A DNA stretch of 21,245 nucleotides from CAZRGV01 sp964599655 (GCA_964599655.1 CAZRGV010000107.1:1-21245), one strand, 5' to 3'; counted from the first letter of the stretch, positions 14,072-21,245 are shown. The notes: a model not told the origin generated them from the letters alone. Made by a program: numbers and translations.

Positions 14072-14389
14072 ATGGACAAGACGATCGTTCCGCCTGGGCC
14101 CGTTGTGTCGGAATTGACCGAGAGCTTGTTCCGCGACGGTCGGGTGCGGGTCGAGCGTGTGGGGGGTTTCGAACCCCGGATTCGCAAAAGCCGACGCGGG
14201 CGGAACCCCCAGGCCGGGGATTGGATCACGATGGCCTGGAAGCTGTCGGTGATGGTTCGTCCTGGGCCGTTCTGGCGGCTTCGACTTGCCGAGCTGAGGA
14301 ACGAGCGAGAGCGGTCGGCGATCGACCGTGGAGATTCCGGCGAAAACCGGCCGAGGCGGCCCTGGTGGTGGCCGTTTGGAAGATCGTGA
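14072..14389 (+). CDS. Small HU/IHF-arm-like protein lacking the N-terminal helices
   Basis: A 105-residue basic protein. Residues 20-75 follow the second half of the HU/IHF fold: RDGRVRVERVGGFEPRIRKS matches the beta strands after 'VxLxGFGxF', and RRGRNPQAGDWI at 41-52 matches the DNA-binding arm tip (RTGRNPQTGxxI in HU) with the intercalating Pro46. WKLSVMVRPGPFWRLRLAEL then fits the closing strand and last helix. The roughly 40-residue helical dimerisation part of HU is missing; only VVSELTESLF may form one helix. The tail is Arg/Trp-rich (RPRRPWWWPFGRS). The frame is open upstream into the ATPase gene but shows no HU helices there. The ATG has only a weak AAGG 12 bases upstream. It starts 20 bases after the ATPase gene, so is probably co-transcribed. 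The HU resemblance is by eye. Confidence 0.6.
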   Translation: MDKTIVPPGPVVSELTESLFRDGRVRVERVGGFEPRIRKSRRGRNPQAGDWITMAWKLSVMVRPGPFWRLRLAELRNERERSAIDRGDSGENRPRRPWWWPFGRS

Positions 14390-15055
14390 TCGTGGAGCGA
14401 TTCCCGCGATGTCGCGACGTCGTGAACAGGGCTTTGGCCGGCCGTACGGTCGATGACGATGGCGCACCAAGGTGGCTCAACGACGGTGTTCCGAATGGCG
14501 AACACGGCCGGATCGGATGCGGCCCTCGAAGAGGACGAACCTCGCGCGTCGCGTCGACTCGAATCCTCCCGTTTCGACGGCTCGATCTTCGGAAAACCTG
14601 GAAGAATCTTGTTGGATCGACTGGGGAAAACGAGGGCGGTCAGCCGAAAAACAAGGCAAGTGGCTCACAGACGTCGCACAAGAACGGGCGTCCGGGGCCG
14701 CCGCCGAACTGGAAGAGCAGGTGCCGTCGCGTTCCGTTCTGGTGCTCCCAGAGTCCCTTCTTTCCCGAGAGGGGCCGTACGGCGGCGGACCTTGACCCGT
14801 ACCCAGTTATGGGATCCACGGGCCGGGCGCCCCCGAAAGGGCGGCACCTGCTCTTTCTGCCTTCCCTTCCGGTTCGCCTCCCCTTCCATGGTTTTCGAGC
14901 CTGGATGCCGGCCCGTTCCGGATCGAGGAAACGGCCCGATCGCCTTGGCGCGCGGTTCCCGCTTGGGTTAAAACCCAGGCAGTCGCGGTTGGCCGCCTCG
15001 CGGTTCGAGGTTTCAGGCCGCCCCACCTCGACGCGCTTGAGGGAAGCTCTCGGAC
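14390..15055. other. 666-base gap with no supported gene
   Basis: Several frames are open on both strands, but all give Arg/Pro/Ser-rich sequence with no ribosome-binding site and no recognisable motif. I found no intrinsic terminator: a 5-bp GC stem at 14828-14843 (CGCCC/GGGCG) lacks a T tract. The last 20 bases hold the GAGGGAAG ribosome-binding site of the glycosyltransferase. Promoter hexamers were not convincing. Confidence 0.45.
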
Positions 15056-15877
15056 GTGCCCAACCTACCGAACGCCTTGCCCACGAGCACTCTGGGTCAA
15101 GAGCCGGGCCAGGCGCCCGAACCGCCCCGGTTGCTGGTCTCGCTGGCGACGTACAACGAGGCGGGGAACCTCCGCGACCTGGTCGCGACGATCCGCCAGT
15201 ACGCGCCGCACGCGACGATCCTGATCACCGACGACAACTCCCCCGACGGCACCGGGAAGATCGCCGACGAGCTGAAGGCGACCCTGCCGCGGATCGAGGT
15301 GATCCATCGGTCGGGCAAGCAAGGGCTCGGCACGGCGATCCTTGGGGCGATGAAGTTCGCGATCGACCACGGCTACGACTACTTCCTGAACCTCGACGCC
15401 GACTTCAGCCACCCGCCACGGTTCATTCCCGCCTTGCTGGAGGGCATGACGGATCACGACGTGATGATCGGCTCGCGGTACGTGCCGGGCGGCGGGGTCG
15501 AGGGGGAGTTCGGCCTGAAGCGGAAGTTCATGAGCACCGGGATCAACCTGTACGCCAAGCTGCTGCTGGGCCTGAAGACCAAGGACAACAGCGGGTCGTT
15601 CCGTTGCTACCGGGTGTCGAAGCTCGCCGAGATCGACCTCGACCGCGTGCGGTCTCGGGGCTACTCCTTCATGGAAGAGATCCTGTTCTGGTGCCGTCAG
15701 GTTGGCTGCCGGATGGGCGAGACGCCGATTCTGTTCGAGAACCGACGGGCCGGCGCCTCGAAGATCAACAAGACCGAGGCGATCCGGGCCTTGCAGATTA
15801 TCCTGCAACTGGGGATCGACCGGGTCCTGGGACGGGCCAAGATCGGGAAGACCCCGTCGGCCGGGCCGGCGTCGTAG
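15056..15877 (+). CDS. GT2 glycosyltransferase, polyprenol-phosphate mannose synthase-like
   Basis: A 273-residue family 2 glycosyltransferase of the DPM1-like group. After a Pro-rich N-terminus comes LVSLATYNEAGNL (27-39) and the nucleotide-sugar motif ITDDNSPDGTG (57-67). Next are the metal-binding LDADFSHPP (113-121), IGSRYVPGGGVEG (138-150), the acceptor-side DNSGSFRCYR (177-186), and FENRRAGASKINKTE near 227-241. There is no C-terminal membrane anchor, so it resembles the soluble DPM1 type. It probably transfers mannose or another hexose from a nucleotide sugar to a polyprenyl phosphate at the inner face of the membrane. The start is GTG, with GAGGGAAG about ten bases upstream. It ends 18 bases from the convergent ptsI. 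Confidence 0.9.
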   Translation: MPNLPNALPTSTLGQEPGQAPEPPRLLVSLATYNEAGNLRDLVATIRQYAPHATILITDDNSPDGTGKIADELKATLPRIEVIHRSGKQGLGTAILGAMKFAIDHGYDYFLNLDADFSHPPRFIPALLEGMTDHDVMIGSRYVPGGGVEGEFGLKRKFMSTGINLYAKLLLGLKTKDNSGSFRCYRVSKLAEIDLDRVRSRGYSFMEEILFWCRQVGCRMGETPILFENRRAGASKINKTEAIRALQIILQLGIDRVLGRAKIGKTPSAGPAS

Positions 15878-15895
15878 CCGCGGGAGCGGTCCGGA

Positions 15896-17665
15896 TCAGG
15901 TGAAGTCGAACACCTCGAGGTCGCTGGAGACCTCGTGAAGGCGGTCGTTGAGGTAGGCGCGGATTTCCTCGCTGGTCTTGAGCTGCAAGACGTGGTGGGC
16001 GAAGCGTTCGGCCTGGGTGGTGGTCACCGAGGCCAGTAAGGTCTTGATCATCGGCACGAAGGCCGGGCTCATGCTGAAGCGTCTCAGCCCCATGCCGAGC
16101 AGGACGAGGACCGACCTCGGCTGGCCCGCCATCTCGCCGCAGAGGGTCGCCGGGGTTCCGGTGCTCCGGCAGGCGTCGAGGACCATCTGCAGGACCTTGA
16201 AAATGGCCGGGCTGAGAGGCTCGCAGAGGTGGGCGACCTTCGGATTGTCGCGGTCGGCGGCGACGAGGTACTGGATCAGGTCGTTCGAGCCGATCGAGAT
16301 GAAATCGGTTTCCCGGAGGATCGCGTCAATGCAGACGGCGGCGGCCGGAACCTCAACCATGACGCCCGTCTTCACATCCTCGCCAAAAGGAATCCGCTCG
16401 CGTCGCAGGCTGTTCTTGGCCTCCTCGACCAACTTGTTGACGTGGATCAGGTCTTCGAGCCGGGTAATCATGGGGAAGAGCATGCTGACCTTGCCATGCT
16501 GACCGGCGCGGAGGATCGCGCGGATCTGCCGCTCGAACAGGCGGGGATGCTCGAACGAGAGCCGGATCGACCGCCAGCCCATGAACGGATTCGGTTCGTG
16601 CCGACGACCCAGGTACGGAACCGTCTTGTCTCCCCCGAGGTCGAGGGTGCGGATCGTGACCGTCCGGTTGGGCGAGGCCTCGATGACCTGGCGGTAATAC
16701 TCGTACTGTTCTTCCTCGTCGGGCACGTCCTGGTGGGTGATGAACAGGTACTCCGTGCGGAACAGCCCCACGCCCGTGGCGCCGACCTTCATGGCCGCCT
16801 GCGCGTCGGCCACGTTGTTGATGTTCGCCAGAAGCTCGATCTGGATCCCATCGGCGCTGACGGCCGGCTTGTCGCGGTTCAGGACGAGCCGGTCCTTGAG
16901 ATGGAAGAACTCGCGCTGCACCTTGCGGTAGGCCGAGACCGTCTCCGGGTCGGGCCGGACGAGCACGACCCCCTCGCGGCCATCGACCACCACGATGTCG
17001 CCGCTATGAACGTCGGCGGTAATGTCGGCGCAGCCGGAAACGGCCGGAATGCCTCGACTTCGGGAAAGGATCGCCGCGTGGCTGGTGCTGCCTCCGGTCT
17101 CGGTGACGATCCCCGCGATCGGCAGGTCGCCCAGGCTCATCGCCTGGCTGGGCAAGATCTCATGGGCCACCAGGATGATGGGCTCTTCGCCGTTCTTGCC
17201 ATCCGCCTCGGAGCCCGCGCCCGCCACGGGTTGGAGGCTCAGATGCGAGCTGATCCGAGAGATGACGTCCCGGACATCGGCCATCCGTTCGCGGAAGTAT
17301 TCGTGCTCGCTACGGGCGAAGGCCGCGGCATAGTCTTGCAAGACGCTCTGCAAGGCCGACACGGCCGTCCGGCGCTGGGTGCGAATCAGCTCGCGAACCT
17401 TGGCCAGCAAGGCCTGGTCCTGGACGATCATCAGGTGGCTCTTGAAGATCGCCGCCTCGGAAGGACCAAGCTGCTCGGCCACCTTCTGGACGATCTGTTC
17501 CAGCTCCGCGGCCGCCGCCGCGACGGCACGGTCAAATCGCTCGATCTCGCTCGGAATCAGCGACGGGTCGGCCAGTTCCTGGGGCTCGGCCGGCGCGAAG
17601 ACCGAATCGACTCGATGAGCGATTCCCACCACGACGCCGGGGCTGACCGCGATTCCCTTATGCAT
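15896..17665 (-). CDS. ptsI: PTS enzyme I (phosphoenolpyruvate-protein phosphotransferase)
   Basis: A 589-residue protein, full length for EI. The N-terminal domain opens KGIAVSPGVVVGIA and carries the phospho-His motif GGSTSHAAI with His196 (His189 in E. coli). The C-terminal PEP-binding barrel has GVGLFRTEYLF, GGDKTVPYLG, NPFMGWRSIRL, MVEVPAAA, ISIGSNDLIQYLVAADRDN and TPATLCGEMAG with catalytic Cys509. It takes phosphate from PEP and passes it to HPr in the cytoplasm. No ptsH, hprK or sugar-specific EII gene is in the window. In planctomycetes such partial systems may be regulatory, but that is inference. The ribosome-binding site is weak (GAG), and a candidate promoter almost abuts the ATG. 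Confidence 0.95.
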   Translation of the reverse strand: MHKGIAVSPGVVVGIAHRVDSVFAPAEPQELADPSLIPSEIERFDRAVAAAAAELEQIVQKVAEQLGPSEAAIFKSHLMIVQDQALLAKVRELIRTQRRTAVSALQSVLQDYAAAFARSEHEYFRERMADVRDVISRISSHLSLQPVAGAGSEADGKNGEEPIILVAHEILPSQAMSLGDLPIAGIVTETGGSTSHAAILSRSRGIPAVSGCADITADVHSGDIVVVDGREGVVLVRPDPETVSAYRKVQREFFHLKDRLVLNRDKPAVSADGIQIELLANINNVADAQAAMKVGATGVGLFRTEYLFITHQDVPDEEEQYEYYRQVIEASPNRTVTIRTLDLGGDKTVPYLGRRHEPNPFMGWRSIRLSFEHPRLFERQIRAILRAGQHGKVSMLFPMITRLEDLIHVNKLVEEAKNSLRRERIPFGEDVKTGVMVEVPAAAVCIDAILRETDFISIGSNDLIQYLVAADRDNPKVAHLCEPLSPAIFKVLQMVLDACRSTGTPATLCGEMAGQPRSVLVLLGMGLRRFSMSPAFVPMIKTLLASVTTTQAERFAHHVLQLKTSEEIRAYLNDRLHEVSSDLEVFDFT

Positions 17666-18068
17666 AAAATCTCAATTTACCCGAGCCGGGCCGGCAACAC
17701 AATTCCAACGAATTCTTGATTACTGATTCGACTCCCGAGGTCCGTTCCGCCATTTTCACCGAATTGCCGGTTCGATGCGTCGGAACCTCCTCCCAGGGCC
17801 GGTCTCATCCCGGCGCCGCTTTGTCCGCGATCGCCGCGAACCGTACCGGGGGAGTGCCCTCGTGAACGATCGGCTCAATCAAGCCCGAATCCACGACGGC
17901 CCTCGATGCAACTTTCATACCCCAAACGACGCGACGACACAAGGCAATCGATCCGATCCCCCCGATTTCCCCCCGGACAAATAGCATAATTAGGCGAGAT
18001 GCGGGCGGGAAGGGCTGGTCCTGTTCCAACACATAGATATTAGATGACATAATTTTCTGGCTTTAAAA
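17666..18068. other. Intergenic region between the permease and ptsI
   Basis: About 400 bases, A/T-richer than the coding DNA around it, especially at 17970-18068. It carries the permease trailer and the ptsI promoter region. Two minus-strand hexamer pairs share the same -35 box: TTGTGT-N17-TAAATT at 17674-17702, and TTGTGT-N17-TATGAA at 17914-17942. An 81-codon minus-strand frame at 17805-18050 has weak codon bias and no ribosome-binding site, so I leave it out. Confidence 0.5.
17674..17702 (-). promoter_or_regulatory. Candidate ptsI promoter, near-leaderless
   Basis: On the minus strand, TTGTGT (17697-17702), 17-base spacer, TAAATT (17674-17679). Transcription would begin about at the ATG (17665), which would suit the poor ribosome-binding site. 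A second copy of the -35 hexamer with TATGAA lies at 17914-17942 and would give a leader of about 240 bases. Confidence 0.3.
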
Positions 18069-19904
18069 TCATCTGTGGGGAGAGTCGAGGAGGCCGGGTT
18101 CGGGAGGCCGGCCGGCGCGCCCCACCGCCAGAAGCGCGACGGCCATGGCGGCGTACGCGGTGGCGATGTGGTAGGGGGTTCGGCCCGCGGTGGCCTCGAA
18201 CCGCCCTTGCGCCTTGAGTCGCTCGACGGCTGTCCAGGGCCAGAGGATCGGACCGGAGCGGAGCGGTGAGTGGATCACTCCGAAGAGGGAGAACACGCCG
18301 GCCAGCAACAGCACTCCGGCCGCCGACCGCATCCGGCCGTCGATCACGCGGGTCAGGGCGGTTCCCCAGAGCAGGCTGGTCACGATGAAGCCACCGGACA
18401 GGACCGTGAGCGTTTGCATCCACTGTTGGGATTCCAGGCTCAACCGCGCGAAAACCGGCTTATCTTGACCGAACACCCGATCGACCTCGCCGGAAAGCTG
18501 GTCGACCATGAGGAACGCCAGGTACGCCAGGGCCGGCACGCAAGAGAGCACCAGGGCCGGGAAATGCCGCCTCGGCGTGGCCTGGAACGAGTGCGAGGTG
18601 ATTTCCAGGCCGACGAAGATCAGGATCGGAAAGACCACCGCCTTGGGAAGGATGAAGAAGATCCATGCGAAGAAACCGAACACGCCCGCCGCGCCCACGA
18701 ACAGGGCGGTGGCCAGCGTGTAGGCGGCTCGGCCACCCATGGCCTTGTAGGCGGGGTGGCCGATGTACGGGGTCGACTGGATGACGCCGCCGAAGACGCC
18801 GCCGACGACGGTCGCGAACCCTTCGGCGGCGATGATCGGGCCGGTCGGATAATCGTCGCCGGCCGCCGCGGCACTCTCGGCGCAGTCGATCCCGCCAACG
18901 ACCGTCGCCAGCGCCAGCGGCAGGGCCACCGGCAAGTAGGACGCCGCCTCGGCCCAGTTCGACCCGAGCCAGGTCAGCCAGTCGGAGACGGGCCAGGGCA
19001 ACGCGACGTGCAGAGCGGCCGTCGGTCTCGGCCCCGATCCGGGCCCGAGCCCCGCGAGGTTCAGCCCATCGTACAGGGCGCAACCCAGGGCCACCGCCAA
19101 CAAGGCCCCAGGCACCTGGCCGGTCCGGAGCAGCAGGATGTAAAAGACCGACGTCGCGGCCGACGCCGAGAGAAGGGCCGCGATCATCGGCAGGAGCGGG
19201 GGGGCGGTTCGCAGGACGTAGTAGGTGACGAAGCCGATGGCCGCGGCGGTCAGGCCAGCCGACCAACGGCCGGGAAGCTCCCAGCGGGCGGTCAGAGTGG
19301 CCAGTACCAGGGCCAGGGCCACAAAACCGGCGATCGGCTCGCGGGCGATGTCCAGCAGCGGCAAGAAGCTGATGATGACCAGGGCGATCGACACCAGCGA
19401 GCCGAGCAGCCCGGCCCTCGGCACCAGGCGGCGGATCCATCCGCTGACCGGGGCGCACCCCAGCTTGAAAACCCCCGAGGCCAGGAGCATGGCGATGCCC
19501 AGGAACCAGGCATGCCTCGCGGCGGCTTCCGGATCGAGCCCGCGGCGAACCGCCTGGCTGAACGCGGGGCCGAGAATCAGAAACACGGCGCCGAAGGTGC
19601 TCGGCGTGTCGAGACCCAGGGGCATCGCCGTCACGTCGGGCCGTCCCTCGCGACGCGCCAGCCGGAAGGCCATGACCGTGAAGATGAGGTCGCCGACGAG
19701 CACGCCGACGGCCGTGCCGGGAATCATGCGGGTCAGCACGAACTCGGCCGGGAAGTGGAACACGCCGATCAGCAGGCCCGCCATGAGAATCAGGTCGCCG
19801 ATGTTGTCGAGCATCAGGCCGAAGAAGGCGTTGACGTCGCCGGGGCTGGCCCACTGGTAGCGCTGGAGGGCCTTCGTCGGCGTTCGATCCGGAGCAGTCG
19901 ACAC
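18069..19904 (-). CDS. NCS2-like (xanthine/uracil type) membrane permease
   Basis: A 611-residue polytopic membrane protein with about twelve or more hydrophobic segments. It begins MSTAPDRTPTKALQRYQWASPGDVNAFFGLMLDNIGDL and has a typical NCS2-fold half near 335-390: ALATVVGGIDCAESAAAAGDDYPTG, then AEGFATVVGGVFGGVIQSTPYIGHPAYKAMGGR. These correspond to the substrate-binding helices with conserved acidic residues in xanthine/uracil transporters, but the usual NCS2 and AzgA signatures are altered. Substrate is therefore open: nucleobase, or another small anion. The frame is open to 21122; I start at GTG 19904 because AGGAG lies 9 bases before it and similarity to a transporter begins there. The sequence further upstream is low-complexity and crosses another gene and its terminator. 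Confidence 0.82.
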   Translation of the reverse strand: MSTAPDRTPTKALQRYQWASPGDVNAFFGLMLDNIGDLILMAGLLIGVFHFPAEFVLTRMIPGTAVGVLVGDLIFTVMAFRLARREGRPDVTAMPLGLDTPSTFGAVFLILGPAFSQAVRRGLDPEAAARHAWFLGIAMLLASGVFKLGCAPVSGWIRRLVPRAGLLGSLVSIALVIISFLPLLDIAREPIAGFVALALVLATLTARWELPGRWSAGLTAAAIGFVTYYVLRTAPPLLPMIAALLSASAATSVFYILLLRTGQVPGALLAVALGCALYDGLNLAGLGPGSGPRPTAALHVALPWPVSDWLTWLGSNWAEAASYLPVALPLALATVVGGIDCAESAAAAGDDYPTGPIIAAEGFATVVGGVFGGVIQSTPYIGHPAYKAMGGRAAYTLATALFVGAAGVFGFFAWIFFILPKAVVFPILIFVGLEITSHSFQATPRRHFPALVLSCVPALAYLAFLMVDQLSGEVDRVFGQDKPVFARLSLESQQWMQTLTVLSGGFIVTSLLWGTALTRVIDGRMRSAAGVLLLAGVFSLFGVIHSPLRSGPILWPWTAVERLKAQGRFEATAGRTPYHIATAYAAMAVALLAVGRAGRPPEPGLLDSPHR

Positions 19905-19913
19905 CGGCGGTCT

Positions 19914-19918
19914 CTCCT
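19914..19918 (-). promoter_or_regulatory. Ribosome-binding site fixing the permease GTG start
   Basis: AGGAG on the minus strand, 9 bases before GTG 19904. It decides the start against the many upstream alternatives in the same open frame. Confidence 0.65.
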
Positions 19919-20170
19919 CGATCGAAGGGCAAAGCGGGCTGGACGTTGGAGCGGAAGCCGCGACGATCGGCCTCGATGGCCGGCTCGAAGATTCCGGAGC
20001 CGTCGCGGCAAGGAGAGGTTCGAACCGCGAGGCCCTCCACCAGATACCAGCCCCGAGCCGTCGGCGAAAGCCCCTGGTCCCTCGATCAGGACACACGGCG
20101 TCTCCAACCTCGGGAACGGGAACGCCAGGTAAACGGTGCCGGCGGTTGTCCGCACGCACGCACGGATCGG

Positions 20171-20195
20171 GAAATCCAGATTTCACACGGATTTC
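20171..20195. repeat. Palindrome GAAATC-CA-GATTTC plus a third half-site
   Basis: A perfect 6-bp inverted repeat with a 2-base centre (20171-20184), followed by another GATTTC at 20190-20195. It lies about 40 bases upstream of the promoter candidate at 20229. GAAATCC and GATTTCACA also occur at 79-97 in the window's other end. Confidence 0.4.
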
Positions 20196-20228
20196 ACCGA
20201 CGCTTGACCAAAAGACACCGGATTGGAC

Positions 20229-20257
20229 TTGGAAAATTCGCGTGAATCGGTTATCCT
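20229..20257 (+). promoter_or_regulatory. Candidate promoter of the small basic protein unit
   Basis: TTGGAA (20229-20234), 17-base spacer, TATCCT (20252-20257); each hexamer matches consensus at 4 of 6. It lies in the A/T-richest part of this intergenic region and reads towards the gene at 20631 and the terminator at 20941. Confidence 0.4.
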
Positions 20258-20329
20258 TTTCAACCCCGCACACGCATGGTCGTGCCCGGGACCTAGACTC
20301 GTAAGAGGTGGTCCTTCGAGGCTGGTTGG

Positions 20330-20361
20330 AAACCTCCTCCCGTCTCCGGCTTGGGAGGTTT
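20330..20361 (+). repeat. 8-bp leader hairpin
   Basis: AAACCTCC (20330-20337) pairs perfectly with GGAGGTTT (20354-20361) around a 16-base loop. It would form in the leader of the transcript starting near 20264. It ends in only four T, so is not a good terminator; a regulatory or stabilising hairpin is more likely. Confidence 0.4.
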
Positions 20362-20630
20362 TGGTGGACTGATAGGCCGGGGCTGGCCGATGAGTGGGGG
20401 ACACGAGCCAACCACGGTGGAGTCCGACCCGGTTGCGGGTCGCGGTTCCACCGGCCTGCGATCGAGGTCACCCCGCGGCGCGGATCGCCGTGGCTCGACC
20501 GGCCGCTGGCGCGAGGACGTGCCGCGACCGGGCCGAGATTCGGGACCAACGACTCGACCCCAGGGATTGGATCGGCGAGGCGGGACCGCCCCTTCCGCGG
20601 CCCGCAAGGGACTCCAGGAGCTTCCGTTCG

Positions 20631-20846
20631 ATGAGCGTGGCGAATTCCAAGAAGACCGCTTCCTCGCAGGCTGACATCGCGTGGGCCGCGTCCGTGGCTC
20701 GCATCCGTCGCGGGGGCGGGTCGTCGCGCCTGGGCCGGCGTTCGGCCCTGCTCGGTGTGCTCACTTCCATGTATGCCAACTCGTCCCGAGGTTCGGTGAC
20801 CAGCGGCGGCGCCCGGACCACGGGCAACGGCACCGACCGGTCCTGA
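20631..20846 (+). CDS. Small basic Ser/Gly/Arg-rich protein, unknown
   Basis: A 71-residue protein starting MSVANSKKTASSQADIAW and ending in a Ser/Gly/Thr-rich tail (SRGSVTSGGARTTGNGTDRS). The middle is basic and possibly helical (AASVARIRRGGGSSRLGRRSALLGVLTSMYAN). No signal peptide, Cys or known motif. I regard it as real because AGGAG lies 10 bases before the ATG, third codon positions are overwhelmingly G or C, unlike overlapping frames, and a near-perfect intrinsic terminator follows the stop by about 95 bases. Net positive charge suggests contact with nucleic acid or membrane, but that is a guess. A long leader (about 365 bases from the candidate promoter) may control it. Confidence 0.6.
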   Translation: MSVANSKKTASSQADIAWAASVARIRRGGGSSRLGRRSALLGVLTSMYANSSRGSVTSGGARTTGNGTDRS

Positions 20847-21199
20847 GCCGGGCTCGAACCCGACCAGGACGCCGGTCTCGATCCGCCTTGAGCGACGGCC
20901 CCCGGCCGGATCGGCCACGGCGGCCCGCTCCACGAAACACGGCCCGGCGGCCCGATCTCCTTCACTCGGGAGAGCGGGTCGTCGGGTCTTTTTTGTTCCA
21001 GGTCGGGGCGGCAGGGGACGCGTTGGGTGTTGACGCATTGGTTTCCGTTTTGAAAGAACCACGGGTTCGTGCGACGGCTGCCGACGATTGGCGGGTTCCT
21101 CCTGGATGCGCCGGCGCGACACGTGATCGGGCGCGGACGGTGATCGAGGCCGATTGGTGTTGCGGCGATTCGAGGGGCCGGTTGTGGGGGTTCGACCGG
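20847..21199. other. Right-end intergenic region
   Basis: Apart from the terminator at 20941-20994 I see no gene. TTGACG at 21030-21035 resembles a -35 box, but no acceptable -10 box follows at 16-18 bases. The stretch separates the small gene from the end of a probable minus-strand gene at 21200. Confidence 0.45.
20941..20994 (+). terminator. Strong intrinsic terminator
   Basis: A 20-bp stem (20941-20960 with 20969-20988) with 16 Watson-Crick pairs, three G-U pairs and one mismatch, an eight-base loop, then six T (20989-20994). All three wobble pairs are G-U only in the plus-strand RNA, so it terminates plus-strand transcription, most likely that of the small gene at 20631. Confidence 0.85.
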
Positions 21200-21245
21200 T
21201 CAGGAGGCCGGCTCGCCCGGGTCGTCGGGAGCGGCCGGCGGCTGT
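21200..21245 (-). CDS. C-terminal end of a minus-strand gene (partial)
   Basis: Fourteen codons before a TGA at 21200 read QPPAAPDDPGEPAS on the minus strand. All but a few third positions are G or C, and the Pro/Asp/Glu-rich sequence resembles many disordered C-termini of this genome type. The body of the gene lies beyond the window, so identity is unknown and even its existence is uncertain. Confidence 0.35.
   Translation of the reverse strand, partial: QPPAAPDDPGEPAS

Larger units (their letters stand above)
19905..20630. other. Divergent intergenic region with permease leader and small-gene leader
   Basis: About 725 bases without a gene I can support. The left part is the permease leader (minus). 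Around 20150-20270 the DNA is A/T-richer, with CGCA repeats (20151-20164), the palindrome at 20171-20184 and a plus-strand promoter candidate at 20229-20257. The right part would be a long leader of the small gene at 20631, with an 8-bp hairpin at 20330-20361. A 107-codon frame overlaps it at 20351-20674 but lacks the strong G/C third-position bias of real genes here. Confidence 0.5.

Noticed and set aside
14453..14971. 172-codon plus-strand frame in the gap before the glycosyltransferase
   Set aside because: No family resemblance, highly basic low-complexity sequence and no ribosome-binding site.
17805..18050. 81-codon minus-strand frame between the permease and ptsI
   Set aside because: Third-position G/C is well below that of real genes here, there is no ribosome-binding site, and it is not HPr or any family I know. 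Not excluded completely.
20017..20026. GGTTCGAACC, tRNA T-loop-like
   Set aside because: The flanks do not form the 5-bp T stem, and no acceptor, D or anticodon arm can be drawn on either strand.
20151..20164. Short CGCA tandem repeat
   Set aside because: Only three and a half units; too short to be informative in GC-rich DNA.
20351..20674. 107-codon plus-strand frame overlapping the small basic gene
   Set aside because: Third-position composition is close to background and it overlaps the better-supported gene at 20631 by 44 bases.
19905..21122. Upstream extension of the permease frame (about 400 codons)
   Set aside because: Low-complexity Arg/Pro/Ser sequence antisense to the small gene and its terminator. 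The GTG at 19904 has a good ribosome-binding site and the family similarity begins there.

Overview
The window is high-GC DNA with strong G/C preference at third codon positions, long leaders and some GTG starts. It reads as a piece of a planctomycete chromosome, most like the Isosphaeraceae. The main pointers are a Tat-exported DUF1501 protein, a large secreted six-hairpin glycoside hydrolase, and an NCS2-like permease of an unusual type. This placement is inferred from gene content, not from a marker gene. I see no rRNA, tRNA, CRISPR array, transposase or phage gene. There is one 16-base run of N at 4013-4028.

Layout. 1-1243: a small secreted His/Gly/Tyr-rich protein (minus strand) with a good ribosome-binding site and a strong downstream hairpin. 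1244-3359: a compact minus-strand operon in transcription order RidA-family protein, short-chain dehydrogenase, SIS-domain phosphosugar-binding protein. Two palindromes overlap or follow its candidate promoter. 3643-5195: divergently, a TerB-like helical protein (interrupted by the N run) and, 5 bases later, a periplasmic sugar-binding lipoprotein without permease or ATPase genes. 5489-8012: a membrane histidine kinase and a stand-alone response regulator overlapping by 41 bases. 8025-10961: a 978-residue secreted glycoside hydrolase with an F5/8C-like insertion (minus). 11319-14389: a DUF1501 protein, an ExeA-like AAA ATPase and a small protein carrying the HU/IHF DNA-binding arm without the usual N-terminal helices. 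15056-15877: a soluble dolichol-phosphate-mannose-synthase-like GT2. 15896-17665: PTS enzyme I (minus). 18069-19904: an NCS2-like permease (minus, GTG start). 20631-20846: a small basic protein behind a long leader, ending at a textbook intrinsic terminator. 21200-21245: the probable C-terminal end of a further minus-strand gene.

How they fit. The SIS/SDR/RidA operon and the divergent sugar-binding protein look like sensing or uptake plus catabolism of a sugar or amino-sugar derivative. The secreted hydrolase, sugar-binding lipoprotein and EI fit a carbohydrate-degrading lifestyle. The parts most likely to be new are the ExeA-like ATPase paired with the 'arm-only' HU-like protein, and the promoter/long-leader/small-basic-protein/terminator unit near the right end.
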